64,000 nucleotides of DNA from an uncultured Ulvibacter sp. (GTDB lineage Bacteria; Bacteroidota; Bacteroidia; Flavobacteriales; Flavobacteriaceae). Below, one piece after another: positions 28,087 to 37,823 of this stretch (the stretch's first letter is position 1; each line of letters starts with the position of its first letter). The translations under genes were made by a program, and so were the position numbers. The notes beneath the pieces were generated by a model. It worked only from the letters and a program-made list of their open reading frames with translations, did not search any database and had not been told where the DNA came from. The stretch covers positions 62,001 through 126,000 of the forward strand of contig CALSSW010000003.1 in the NCBI GenBank assembly GCA_943789105.1, read 5' to 3'.

Positions 28087-28971
28087 ATGACAACTCAAAT
28101 CAGCAACAATAATCGTGCAAAGATTTTAATAGGCCTATTGGTGATTTTGTTGGTATCCTTAGCGGGGTATACCTACACATTGATCCAGCAAAATAAAGAA
28201 ACAGTGCTTTTTTTAGAGGCAGATAAAGCAGAGGTTCAAAAAGAGCTGGAAGCGCTTGTTGTTTCTTACAATGAGATTTTGCAAGATAATAAGCTTAAAG
28301 ACAAAGACTTAATAGCCGCTCGAGATCGCATTATAGTACTTCTAGACTCTGTGAAGGATTACAAGGCCAATCTTTCTATAATTACCAGATATAAGGCTCA
28401 GGTTAGAGGCTTAAAAAATGAGCGCGCACAACTTTTTAAACGCGCAGATAGTTTACTAGTGGTCACTGAGCGATTGGCCATAGAGAGAGACAGTACAACT
28501 GCGGTTTTAAACAAAACCATAAAGGCTGTAGACTCTGTAACAACAGCAAACACTCAAATGTCCAAATCTCTAGAAAAAGGTGCTCTGATTGGTATTACAA
28601 ATCTAGATGCTAGTGCTATTATTGTTCGTAAGGGGGGTAAAATAAAAGAGACCAAGCGCGCCAGCAGAGCAGATAAAATTAGGGTTTGTTACACCATAGC
28701 GCCAAATAACTTGGCACAGGCAGGAGATAGGGTGTTATATGTCCAGGTTATTAATCCTGATAATAACATCATTGGAGATAAATCAAACATTACCTTTGGC
28801 CAAAATCTACTAACCTTCAGCAAAAGCATTAGTGTTTTTTATGAAAACCAAGCTCTTGATGTATGTGCTATTGTAGGTAATACAGGACAAGATGTATTGA
28901 AGGGGTTGTATACCATCAATATTTTTGATGCTCAGAGGCAAATTGGTAGTACAACACTGATGTTAAAATAA
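28087..28971 (+). CDS. Membrane-anchored coiled-coil protein of unknown function
   Basis: 294 residues. A single transmembrane helix at about residues 14-33 is followed by a long heptad-rich, charged region (about 40-165), then a beta-rich C-terminal domain of some 120 residues with KIRVCYTIAPN and LDVCAIVGNTGQD, whose cysteines could pair. The layout suggests a periplasm-facing domain held off the inner membrane by a coiled coil. I recognise it as a common flavobacterial hypothetical protein type but know no function. Confidence 0.75.
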   Translation: MTTQISNNNRAKILIGLLVILLVSLAGYTYTLIQQNKETVLFLEADKAEVQKELEALVVSYNEILQDNKLKDKDLIAARDRIIVLLDSVKDYKANLSIITRYKAQVRGLKNERAQLFKRADSLLVVTERLAIERDSTTAVLNKTIKAVDSVTTANTQMSKSLEKGALIGITNLDASAIIVRKGGKIKETKRASRADKIRVCYTIAPNNLAQAGDRVLYVQVINPDNNIIGDKSNITFGQNLLTFSKSISVFYENQALDVCAIVGNTGQDVLKGLYTINIFDAQRQIGSTTLMLK

Positions 28972-29031
28972 GATTTTAAAAATTACTTAAAAAATAAAAT
29001 CTGCTGCCCATCATATGGCAGTGGATTTTTA

Positions 29032-29039
29032 TATTTTTG
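29032..29039 (+). promoter_or_regulatory. -7 element immediately before glyS
   Basis: TATTTTTG ends exactly four bases before the glyS ATG, so the transcript would begin at or close to the start codon. No -33 TTG is seen. Confidence 0.5.
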
Positions 29040-29043
29040 TGCT

Positions 29044-30579
29044 ATGGCAAACAATGAAGATAAATTCAAAAAAGTAATTTCTCACGCAAAGGAGTATGGC
29101 TATATCTTTGGTTCTAGTGAAATCTATGACGGGCTTAGTGCTGTGTATGATTATGCTCAAAATGGGGTAGAATTAAAAAAGAACATACGCGAGTACTGGT
29201 GGAAAAGTATGGTGTATATGCATCAAAATATTGTGGGTTTAGACGCCGCGATACTAATGCACCCAACAACCTGGAAAGCCTCAGGTCATGTAGATGCCTT
29301 TAGTGACCCACTTATAGACAACAAAGACTCCAAAAAAAGATATCGCGCAGATGTTTTGATTGAAGATCACGCAGAGAAACTTGAAAATAAAGCCCAAAAA
29401 GAAATCACCAAAGCCAAAAAACGTTTTGGAGATTCTTTTGATGAAACAGAGTTTGTCACCACCAATGCAAGGGTGATTGGCTATAGAGAGAAAAAGGCTG
29501 AAATGCTATCTACCATGGCGCGCCTTTTAGAGGCAGAAGACCTCCTTGGAGTAAAAGCACTGATAGAAGAATTAGGCATTGTATGCCCAGTGAGCGGCTC
29601 TAAAAACTGGACAGATGTGAAGCAGTTTAACTTGATGTTTGGTACCAAGCTAGGCGCCTCTGCAGAAACGGCTACAGATTTATACCTGCGTCCAGAAACA
29701 GCTCAAGGTATTTTTGTAAACTTTTTAAATGTGCAAAAAACAGGAAGAATGAGAATTCCTTTTGGTATTGCACAAACAGGAAAAGCCTTCAGGAATGAAA
29801 TTGTGGCAAGACAATTTATCTTTAGAATGCGTGAGTTTGAACAAATGGAAATGCAATTTTTTGTGCGTCCAGGCCAGGAGATGAAATGGTATGATTACTG
29901 GAAAGAAACTAGACTAAAATGGCATCACTCATTAGGTCTTGGTCCAGAGAATTACCGCTTCCATGACCATGAAAAACTGGCTCATTATGCCAACGCTGCT
30001 ACAGACATAGAATTTAAATTCCCGTTTGGGTTTAAAGAATTAGAAGGAATTCATTCTCGCACAGATTTTGATCTAAAAGCACATGAGGCGCATAGTGGTA
30101 AAAAACTACAATTTTTTGACCCAGAGCTCAAAGAAAATTACACCCCTTATGTGGTTGAAACATCTATAGGTCTTGATAGAATGTTCTTGGCTGTGTTTAG
30201 TAATTCTTTGCAAGAAGAAACACTAGAAGACGGCTCTACAAGAACCGTCTTGAGACTACCGGCTATATTGGCTCCGGTAAAAATTGCTGTATTTCCTCTC
30301 ATAAAAAGAGATGGATTGCCAGAGCTTGCAAAACAAATTATTGAAGATTTACAGTGGGATTACAACGTGTTTTACGATGAAAAGGATGCCGTTGGTAAAC
30401 GCTATAGACGTCAAGATGCTAATGGTACTCCATTTTGTGTAACGGTAGATCACCAAACCCTTGAAGACAAAACAGTAACCATTCGCTACAGGGATACCAT
30501 GGAGCAACAGCGTATTGCTATTTCAGCTATTTCAGATTTGGTATCCAAGAGTTTGTCTATGAAAGATTGGTTGCAATAA
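29044..30579 (+). CDS. glyS: Glycyl-tRNA synthetase (dimeric alpha2 type)
   Basis: 511-residue class II aminoacyl-tRNA synthetase that charges tRNA-Gly. Motif 2 is around GKAFRNEI and FRMREFEQMEMQFF, motif 3 is ETSIGLDRMFLAVF, and the C-terminal anticodon-binding domain begins near LPAILAPVKIAVFPL. It is the single-chain archaeal/eukaryal-like type, not the GlyQ-GlyS type, as expected in Bacteroidota. Monocistronic, with its own terminator. Confidence 0.97.
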   Translation: MANNEDKFKKVISHAKEYGYIFGSSEIYDGLSAVYDYAQNGVELKKNIREYWWKSMVYMHQNIVGLDAAILMHPTTWKASGHVDAFSDPLIDNKDSKKRYRADVLIEDHAEKLENKAQKEITKAKKRFGDSFDETEFVTTNARVIGYREKKAEMLSTMARLLEAEDLLGVKALIEELGIVCPVSGSKNWTDVKQFNLMFGTKLGASAETATDLYLRPETAQGIFVNFLNVQKTGRMRIPFGIAQTGKAFRNEIVARQFIFRMREFEQMEMQFFVRPGQEMKWYDYWKETRLKWHHSLGLGPENYRFHDHEKLAHYANAATDIEFKFPFGFKELEGIHSRTDFDLKAHEAHSGKKLQFFDPELKENYTPYVVETSIGLDRMFLAVFSNSLQEETLEDGSTRTVLRLPAILAPVKIAVFPLIKRDGLPELAKQIIEDLQWDYNVFYDEKDAVGKRYRRQDANGTPFCVTVDHQTLEDKTVTIRYRDTMEQQRIAISAISDLVSKSLSMKDWLQ

Positions 30580-30600
30580 ACACACTTCTATAGCGTATAA

Positions 30601-30631
30601 AAAACCCAATGATAGTCTCTTGGGTTTTTTT
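30601..30631 (+). terminator. Intrinsic terminator of glyS
   Basis: AAAACCCAA pairs with TTGGGTTTT across a ten-base loop and is followed by further T residues, 22 bases after the glyS stop. Confidence 0.85.
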
Positions 30632-30663
30632 ATTGTTCTGAAATTTGAGCCCTTAAAAAGCAG

Positions 30664-31023
30664 TTAATTTGTTTGCATTTCTTCTATTTCAACAGGATTT
30701 GCCCTCTGGCAGCGGTTCATCATACGTAAGGCTCTGTATTTAAAAAACACGGCTAGGTCATTTTTTTTGTAGGCCTCATCTAGATTAATAGGATCAAGGA
30801 AGTAGGGCTGTTTGTTTTGCACACTAACTAGAATTGTAAACAAACAATCTTCATTTTTGGGACTCTCCTGGATAATTCCAGGGGTAAAACCCTTAGAGAT
30901 TAGCTCAGTTTTTTTGACGGGATTTATCTGGCTTTTTGGGGCTATATCAGTGCTTGTTTTTTTTGATGAGCAGCAAACTCCCAGCAAAATAAAAAGAGTG
31001 ACATACATGTGTTTTACAGTCAT
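30664..31023 (-). CDS. Small lipoprotein of unknown function
   Basis: 119 residues. The start MTVKHMYVTLFILLGVCC gives a short lipoprotein signal with the anchor cysteine at residue 17 or 18. The mature part has two more cysteines (in NEDCLFTILVS and MMNRCQRANP) that may form a disulfide. An overlapping plus-strand frame lacks any signal or domain, so this strand is preferred. Monocistronic; no recognised domain. Confidence 0.65.
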   Translation of the reverse strand: MTVKHMYVTLFILLGVCCSSKKTSTDIAPKSQINPVKKTELISKGFTPGIIQESPKNEDCLFTILVSVQNKQPYFLDPINLDEAYKKNDLAVFFKYRALRMMNRCQRANPVEIEEMQTN

Positions 31024-31262
31024 TGGATGGTGCTATTATATGGCTTTTCTGCAGCAACAATACTGCCATGTCCTACAATATAATCAAATTTGTTGTAACT
31101 CAGGACCAGGAGATAAATACCTAAATTGCAGTATTTCTTCTGGGTTTTAATGCCTAGCAATCTAATATTCTCATTAAAACCTCACAATTATACATCATAT
31201 TTTTTTTGAAATCTTGATTATCTATATCTTAGCATATTAAAATCTATATCAATTCTATAAAT

Positions 31263-34199
31263 ATGAAAATTAAATTACTCGCATTACTTGTCTTTTTTTT
31301 AGGTTCAAGTTTGATGCATTCACAGACACAACCATCAAAACCTGATTATATAGGAGAACTTCAACTAGTAACAGTGACGCCATCTTTATCTTCTAAAATG
31401 AACCAGCTTGTTTCTACTCCAACAATAGGAGAGGCAAGAGATGGAAGGTATTCTAAAACAAGAAGACCAAAAAGAGAGGTAATTGCAGGAAAAGGATCAA
31501 CGGGAGACTTACTCTCTAAAAACCCTCACCTTCTAACCGGGAGTGTTAAAGTAAACGCTGCAAGTGCTGTATGGGATGCAGGATATACAGGTTCTAACCC
31601 AACAGACCCTGCGTTAGCCGTAGGCCCAGAACATGTTTTTGTGGTTTGGAATACAAAATTTGCAATTTTTGATAAAGACGGAAATCAACTAGTTGGGCCA
31701 ACAAATCCTAATCCAGCAATATTTCCTTCAAATGGATGTTGTGACCTTACTGTCTCTTATGATACTGCCGCAGATAGATGGATAATCTCCTATTTAGGTG
31801 GTGGTGCTCAAATTGCAGTTTCACAAACAGGAAATCCTATCACTTCAGATTGGAATATTTACAACATTGGTACTGTAAATGATTACAACAAACTTTCTGT
31901 GTGGAGTGATGGATACTATCTCACAGACCAATCTAACGGAAATAGACTATACGCCATGGACCGCGCTGCAATGCTAGCTGGTGCGGGCTCTGTATCTATA
32001 CAAGGGTTTCAATTACCAGGCATAGCTACCTTTGGATTTGCATCTCCTCAAGCCCTGAATGTTACTAGTGGTGACATGCCAGCTGCAGGAAATGCACCGA
32101 TTGTCTTTTTTCAAGATAACTCTTACGGAGGTGTTTCTGAAGATCATATAAAATTTTGGAGCGCAAATGTAGATTACTCAACACCTAGTAATTCTTCAAT
32201 TACTGCTGCACAACAAATTCCAGTAACACCATTTACCTCAATATTTGATGGGGGTTCTTTTAGTAATTTAGCCCAGCCTAACGGAGGGAGTGTATTAGAT
32301 GCATTACAAGGTATTGTAATGAACCAAGCACAGTTTAGAAAATTTACAACGCACAACTCAGCGGTATTTAACCATGTGATCGATATAGACCCATCTGGCG
32401 GTAAAAGAGCTGCTGTAAGATGGTATGAGTTTCGTCAAACTTCAGATGGAGCCCCTTGGACTTTGTATCAAGAAGGAACCTATGCTTCTCCGGAGGGGAA
32501 ACACGCTTGGAATGCAAGTTTAATGATGGATAATCAAGGAAACATTGGTATGGGATACTCAGCAATGAGTGTTCAAGGAAATGGAAACACAGAGGTTGGT
32601 TCTTATTACACAGGGAGATTTGCATCAGATCCTCTAGGAGTAATGACAGTTGCCGAAGAAGTTATCGCTCCCGGAGATGCAGCTATCTCTGGAGGACGTT
32701 ACGGAGATTACAGCAAGATAGACATTGACCCTAGTGATGATGCAACCTTTTATTTTACCAATGAGGTACATACTGCAGACACTCCAGGAAATTTAAGAGC
32801 AGCTAATGTAGGGCGTTTTAAAATTGCACCAGATGCAAATGCAGATACTGGTATTATTGCTTTTGTTACTCCTGTTGATGGAGATCTTTCTTCAACAGAA
32901 ACCGTAGAGGTTGTCGTACGTAATTTTGGAACTGTACCCCAATCAAACATCGAGGTAAGTTTTACCTTAGATGGAGCAACACCTGTAACAGAGGTAGTTG
33001 CTGGTCCAATTGCCCCTGCAAGTAATCTCAATTACACATTTACTGCAACTGTAGATATGAGTGTAGATGGACAAACCTATGATCTGTGTGCTAGAACAAA
33101 CCTCTCTGGAGATGAAACACCAGATAACGACGAATTATGTACCTCTGTAACTTCTTTACTTGGCCTTGACACAGGTGTTGTTGCCATCACTTCTCCAGTA
33201 ACTGCAAGTGGCCTGTCTGACGCAGAGGTGGTAACCATAGAAATCCAAAATTTTGGGTCAATAACACAAACATCAATTCCAGTATTTTATTCTTTAGATG
33301 GAGCAGCGCCTGTTAATGAAACTTACACAGGGTCAATAGCGCAAGGAGCTACAGATACCTATTCATTTACAACAACAGTAGATTTATCTGAACTTACTGA
33401 TTATGTATTTGTTGCTGGAACACAACTTCCTGGTGATGACAATCCTTCAAATGATGATACATCTGCTGAGGTAGCAAACTTTTTATGCCAACCTGAAACA
33501 AACTGTACTCTTGGGGATGGTCTAACACTAGTTTCTGTTGAAGAAATCAACAATCCTTCAGGGTGTGAGACAGACGGGTATGGAGATTTTACAGATCTTA
33601 TTGCAAACCTAGCACAGGGCGGAACCTATGATATTACGCTATCTACAGGATATGGAAGTCAATTTGTAAAGGTTTGGGTAGATTTTAATGACGATTTTAC
33701 GTTTTCTAATAATGAAGTAATTTTAAATAATTTCGAAATTGCTCCAGGAGAAGCTGGCGGTAATTATACAGAGACTACATCTATGACCATACCATCAAAT
33801 GCAACTTTAGGATCGCACAGAATGCGTATAAAAACCAATTGGAATACCGGAGTTCCTGCAGATGCTTGTGAAGAAACAACATACGGAGAGACTGAAGATT
33901 ATACTGCTAATATAACAGATGAACTTGGTTTTAACGAGGCGTTTTATGATGCAGATTTTGTAATTTCAAGTCAAGATCAAAACTATTTTGATCTTAATTT
34001 TAAGAGTCCTTCATACACCAATGACTTGCCAGTATACGTGATTAATACCCTAGGGCAAACCCTAGCGTATTATGTGTTAGAATATAACGGAACAGGCTTT
34101 AGTAAAACAATTAATATGTCTTATGTCTCTTCTGGAGTATATTTCATAAAAATTGGTTCAGAGTCATTAAATAAAGTACAGCGTATTATTGTTAAATAA
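31263..34199 (+). CDS. T9SS surface protein with CARDB-like repeats, GEVED and sorting domain
   Basis: 978 residues with a signal peptide ending near MHSQ (residue 21). A large N-terminal beta-rich region (about 60-525, with SNPTDPALAVGPEHVFVVWN) resembles a propeller of unknown function. One degenerate CARDB-like repeat (about 530-635) and one near-identical to those of the 10149-12965 gene (about 636-738) follow, then a GEVED domain (about 740-890) and a T9SS type A sorting domain ending QRIIVK. The product should be secreted through T9SS onto the surface. The shared modules point to recombination between the two genes. Confidence 0.82.
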   Translation: MKIKLLALLVFFLGSSLMHSQTQPSKPDYIGELQLVTVTPSLSSKMNQLVSTPTIGEARDGRYSKTRRPKREVIAGKGSTGDLLSKNPHLLTGSVKVNAASAVWDAGYTGSNPTDPALAVGPEHVFVVWNTKFAIFDKDGNQLVGPTNPNPAIFPSNGCCDLTVSYDTAADRWIISYLGGGAQIAVSQTGNPITSDWNIYNIGTVNDYNKLSVWSDGYYLTDQSNGNRLYAMDRAAMLAGAGSVSIQGFQLPGIATFGFASPQALNVTSGDMPAAGNAPIVFFQDNSYGGVSEDHIKFWSANVDYSTPSNSSITAAQQIPVTPFTSIFDGGSFSNLAQPNGGSVLDALQGIVMNQAQFRKFTTHNSAVFNHVIDIDPSGGKRAAVRWYEFRQTSDGAPWTLYQEGTYASPEGKHAWNASLMMDNQGNIGMGYSAMSVQGNGNTEVGSYYTGRFASDPLGVMTVAEEVIAPGDAAISGGRYGDYSKIDIDPSDDATFYFTNEVHTADTPGNLRAANVGRFKIAPDANADTGIIAFVTPVDGDLSSTETVEVVVRNFGTVPQSNIEVSFTLDGATPVTEVVAGPIAPASNLNYTFTATVDMSVDGQTYDLCARTNLSGDETPDNDELCTSVTSLLGLDTGVVAITSPVTASGLSDAEVVTIEIQNFGSITQTSIPVFYSLDGAAPVNETYTGSIAQGATDTYSFTTTVDLSELTDYVFVAGTQLPGDDNPSNDDTSAEVANFLCQPETNCTLGDGLTLVSVEEINNPSGCETDGYGDFTDLIANLAQGGTYDITLSTGYGSQFVKVWVDFNDDFTFSNNEVILNNFEIAPGEAGGNYTETTSMTIPSNATLGSHRMRIKTNWNTGVPADACEETTYGETEDYTANITDELGFNEAFYDADFVISSQDQNYFDLNFKSPSYTNDLPVYVINTLGQTLAYYVLEYNGTGFSKTINMSYVSSGVYFIKIGSESLNKVQRIIVK
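33168..33925 (+). repeat. Dispersed repeat copy B (CARDB-like repeat plus GEVED module)
   Basis: This segment matches the last tandem repeat plus GEVED-coding DNA at 10430-11153 on the opposite strand. In a stretch of about 100 bases compared by eye (33280-33380) only a handful of bases differ. It is therefore an inverted homology of roughly 0.75 kb about 22 kb away. Confidence 0.75.
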
Positions 34200-34220
34200 C
34201 ACATTATACTTTAAGACATA

Positions 34221-34252
34221 AAAAAAGGTCGCCAGCGATGGGGCCTTTTTTT
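34221..34252. terminator. Bidirectional terminator between convergent genes
   Basis: AAAAAAGG and CCTTTTTT flank a short stem extension and loop, between the T9SS gene and the convergent outer-membrane protein gene; the A/T runs allow action on both strands. Confidence 0.8.
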
Positions 34253-34267
34253 ATGGAATAACTTCTT

Positions 34268-37200
34268 CTAGAAAAAGGCTCTTAATTGTAGGCTACCTGT
34301 ATGAACTGTATTGCTTGTTTGGCTTTTTCTGCCATTATAATTAAGGTTGGCATCAAGGTATTTGGTAATACGTTTTTGAAACAGTAGGCGCCAGGTGTAA
34401 TTATTCCCTGGCTCTAGCCCTTCAAGCATTTGGTAGGCAACTGGTGAGAAAGCACTCCCTTTAAATGCATTGTCAATAAAAGTAAATTCACCATTAATAG
34501 ATATTTTTTCTGCATTTGCATATGCAAAAGAGACGCCTAATTTTTGCTGTTCTAGCGCCTCCAAGCCATTGATGGTATTTTCTTTACCAATGCTATTGTA
34601 AAAAATATCAAAACGAGTTTGGCTATTTAGCAGGTATGATATTTTAGGACTCACCTCAAAGGTTTCCAGGATATAGTTTCTTGCCTGAAAATTTTCAGAA
34701 ATACTTTCATTTGTTCCGCCAACACCCTTGGCAATTAGCAGCCATTTTTTTCTAAATTTATGGGTAAAGTTGAGTTGGTGACTCTCAAGTTTGCTTGATT
34801 GTAACCCCAAAGATTGGAGGTTGTCTGTGGCTGTATTAAGATAGGTGTAGTTAGTGGTATAATGCTGTTTTCCTCTATTGAAAAACAAGGTATTTCTGAA
34901 GTTTAACACCAGCCCTAATTGGTTTTGTTTACCGTCTTTAAAGGGGTTAATATTAAAATCTTCATTGGCTCTGCGTATTTTTCTGTCAATGATAAAGGAG
35001 GTTGTGTTGTAAAACTGAGACATTATTTTTAAAAACCCTTTTTTACCAGACCACTTCTGGCCATTAAATGTGAGTGTTTGCCCAAAGGTGTTTTCTCGTA
35101 TTTTAATAAAACGTTGGTTTGGTAGTAAAATTCGAATAAAATTTGCCTGATCTTGAAACTGTGCTATCTCAAATTCTTCAAGTTCTTGTATGCCGTTTGC
35201 ATTGTAATCATTCCAGGTATAAATACCCTCTCCTTGATCTACTTCTATATATGTGAAATCTTGCTGAGGGGTTACCCCATTATTTGAAGATAAGCTTGTA
35301 TTTAGCCTAATAAGACCTTTAAAAAGGTTTTGATTGTATAACACTCGGGCGTTTAATGATGTTTGTATTTGTTGATTTGTGGTAGTTTCTAAAACGCGGT
35401 AATTAGCAAACACAGATAGTTGCTTATCTTTGGTATTGAGAACTTTAGACTGCAAATAAATGGTATTGCTTTTGCTGACCCGCTGCACGCTACCATTTTT
35501 TAAACTATCATTGGTTCTAAAGCGGTATCCTCCTTGCAAAAACACCTTAGTGCTATCTCCAAGACCTGCAAATGCCTCATAGGCGCTATATTTTATACTC
35601 AATGGTGTTAGGGAGTCTTTCTCAATGGCCCGTACACTGTTGTTTTCAAAACCTACTTTAGCTCCTATCCAGGCCTTTTTAAAAGAATAACTAGCCCTTG
35701 AGTTTCCTCGTAAAAATTGTGTTTTAAGCACACTACTATCACTATCAAGATAGCTTGCACTAGCTATCAAAGTTAGTTTTTTATACCTTGTATTTGCCGC
35801 GAGTTGGTGCCTTGAGCCCTTATAATTTTCAGAAAATTGAAGCTGTTCAAAATTATAGTAAGCCGTGCCAAATGTGTTTGAAGCCGCGTTTATTCCAAGG
35901 GTAACAAAACGACGATCTCCTTGAGGATTTGTTAAGTTCCAGTCTCTGTTAAATTCTACATTATACAAGCGTTCTATGGATCTAAAATTTCGGTTTATAA
36001 AATCAAAAGTTCCAACAGCGCTCAACAATAAGCTATCGGGCCTTTTGATAATATCTTGCTGAAATTCAAGATGCGCTGCATAGCCATCGTTATCATTGTT
36101 GTCTTGCTCAGAAAATAAATTAAGATCTTTTCTACTCCCAGCTATTTCAAAATTGATAGTGGTCTTCTCCCCAGGATGATAGCTTGCTTTTACACCTCCA
36201 ACCTGTAATTTTGTTGGGGCATTAAGACGTGTAAAGGGAGCATAATTTCCTTGTGACACCCCATTTATAGGTGGGGTATATTCAAAAATTTTATTAATTG
36301 CCGAACCCTCAGAGAGAATGTAATCTCCAAGGTTATCTCCCACAAGGGAGAAGCGCACATTAAAAAGTTCATCTTGGGAGTTGTTTGAAAATACAAATAT
36401 TTCTTCTCCATTTAAATAGAGCTGTTTTTTATATAAAAATTTGCCATCTTCATAGGTATCTGGCACTGCAGAGGGCGCTGTCATTGCACCTTGATCATCG
36501 CCAGCCTCTTGCAGTATAGCTACTTGCTCACTAGATAGAGACTGCTGTAGGGGTTGGTTTTTTGCATCATTCTCAGAATACACATAGGCGCCAATATCAA
36601 AGGTGTCTGAGGTGTAATCTCCACCACCATACCCAATAAAACGAGTATAGTTCCGCTCTGTAAACTGATATTCTACCCTAATACGCATATTTGCTGTAAT
36701 GCCGTAGGTGGGGTTAAATTTTATCTCACCGGCATTGTAATCTATGAGATAATCCTCATTCTCTCCCTGTTTTAACAACATACCATTTACATACACTTTT
36801 TCACTTCCAGATACAATAAGAACAAACAACTCTCCATCAGGGCCCACAAGTTTATAAGGGCCTTGGTTTCCTTCTTGCCCCACAAAATTACTACTACTAA
36901 AGACTCCTCTTACCAGTGCTCCAGATGCAAAAGTGCTAGTTTTGGCGCCACTATCATGAGCCAGGGTTGCCCCTAGAGATATCCCTTGTACTTTTTTTGT
37001 GAAGCGGCCAAAATAGCTTTTTTGATTTTGTAGGTCTACATCTCCGGCCCTAATGTTCCAATTATCACTGTAGAGTTCAATAAATATTTGATCAAACTCT
37101 TCTAGATTTTGTGTGTATCCACCTTGTTGGGTTGGTATGTTTGCATCTTGGATAGATGCTCGTATGGATATTTTATTGCTTAATTTTCCTGTGATTTGCA

Positions 37201-37684
37201 AGTCTAGTTGCGAGTCTACAACAGCATTTTGATTGTTTCCAATGGTAATACCTCTAGAGATGCTACCCGAGGTGTTAAGCCCATTAAAAGGGGTAAATAA
37301 ACTTTCATTGCTGCTTTGATCTAAGGAATAGAGTTTTTCCATGCTGCCAGTATTCTCTACAATAATTTTCTGGTCAAACTCAAAGTATTCTTTGGTTAAA
37401 AATTCAGGAAACACCAAATAGTCTATACGTAAGGAATCGTTTCTAGCCATTAAATTTTCTAAGGGAAATACCAAAGCGTTAGGATAATCAACGCTATACA
37501 GTAAAGGGTCTATGGTGTTTCCCTGCATGTCTTTGATACGTAAATTTGAAGAATTAAGCGCTACGGTATCCACCAAAATTGAATCACTTACCACTACTTT
37601 TTTACTACGATACTTTCCACCATTCTTTTGGCCATAACCCAGAAAGGATATACATAATACCACAAAAAATAATAACTTTTTCAT
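34268..37684 (-). CDS. Large predicted outer-membrane beta-barrel protein
   Basis: 1138 residues with a signal peptide ending near GYGQ (residue 19). The N-terminal 150 residues are beta-rich, then GSISRGITIGNNQNAVVDS and DANIPTQQGGYTQNLEEFDQ segments mark a Bacteroidota family that shares this region with large barrel proteins of the SprA kind. The rest is a long run of alternating amphipathic strands, ending in phenylalanine (LQLRAFF), as outer-membrane barrels do. At this length it is less than half of SprA, so it is not SprA. No function assigned. Confidence 0.75.
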   Translation of the reverse strand: MKKLLFFVVLCISFLGYGQKNGGKYRSKKVVVSDSILVDTVALNSSNLRIKDMQGNTIDPLLYSVDYPNALVFPLENLMARNDSLRIDYLVFPEFLTKEYFEFDQKIIVENTGSMEKLYSLDQSSNESLFTPFNGLNTSGSISRGITIGNNQNAVVDSQLDLQITGKLSNKISIRASIQDANIPTQQGGYTQNLEEFDQIFIELYSDNWNIRAGDVDLQNQKSYFGRFTKKVQGISLGATLAHDSGAKTSTFASGALVRGVFSSSNFVGQEGNQGPYKLVGPDGELFVLIVSGSEKVYVNGMLLKQGENEDYLIDYNAGEIKFNPTYGITANMRIRVEYQFTERNYTRFIGYGGGDYTSDTFDIGAYVYSENDAKNQPLQQSLSSEQVAILQEAGDDQGAMTAPSAVPDTYEDGKFLYKKQLYLNGEEIFVFSNNSQDELFNVRFSLVGDNLGDYILSEGSAINKIFEYTPPINGVSQGNYAPFTRLNAPTKLQVGGVKASYHPGEKTTINFEIAGSRKDLNLFSEQDNNDNDGYAAHLEFQQDIIKRPDSLLLSAVGTFDFINRNFRSIERLYNVEFNRDWNLTNPQGDRRFVTLGINAASNTFGTAYYNFEQLQFSENYKGSRHQLAANTRYKKLTLIASASYLDSDSSVLKTQFLRGNSRASYSFKKAWIGAKVGFENNSVRAIEKDSLTPLSIKYSAYEAFAGLGDSTKVFLQGGYRFRTNDSLKNGSVQRVSKSNTIYLQSKVLNTKDKQLSVFANYRVLETTTNQQIQTSLNARVLYNQNLFKGLIRLNTSLSSNNGVTPQQDFTYIEVDQGEGIYTWNDYNANGIQELEEFEIAQFQDQANFIRILLPNQRFIKIRENTFGQTLTFNGQKWSGKKGFLKIMSQFYNTTSFIIDRKIRRANEDFNINPFKDGKQNQLGLVLNFRNTLFFNRGKQHYTTNYTYLNTATDNLQSLGLQSSKLESHQLNFTHKFRKKWLLIAKGVGGTNESISENFQARNYILETFEVSPKISYLLNSQTRFDIFYNSIGKENTINGLEALEQQKLGVSFAYANAEKISINGEFTFIDNAFKGSAFSPVAYQMLEGLEPGNNYTWRLLFQKRITKYLDANLNYNGRKSQTSNTVHTGSLQLRAFF

Positions 37685-37811
37685 AAGATGGCACCTTTTA
37701 TATTTAGGGCAAACAGCGGTGCTATGATTTATTAACGTTAAAATTTAAAATTTGTTGATTGTTTTGTGAAAACCTTTCAAAGATAGGCATAGCTAAAAAT
37801 ACAATCTTATT

Positions 37812-37819
37812 TAATTTAG
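37812..37819 (+). promoter_or_regulatory. Imperfect -7 element before xth
   Basis: TAATTTAG (one mismatch to TAnnTTTG) ends four bases before the xth ATG, the same spacing as at glyS, bioF, bioA, bioB and mutY. Confidence 0.3.
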
Positions 37820-37823
37820 TAGC

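Noticed and set aside
30812-31150. A 112-codon plus-strand frame opposite the small lipoprotein gene
   Set aside because: No signal, domain or coding character, whereas the minus strand codes for a protein with a clear lipoprotein signal.
31024-31262. Coding-like stretches on both strands upstream of the second T9SS gene
   Set aside because: No start codon, domain or signal in any frame; too short to support a gene remnant.
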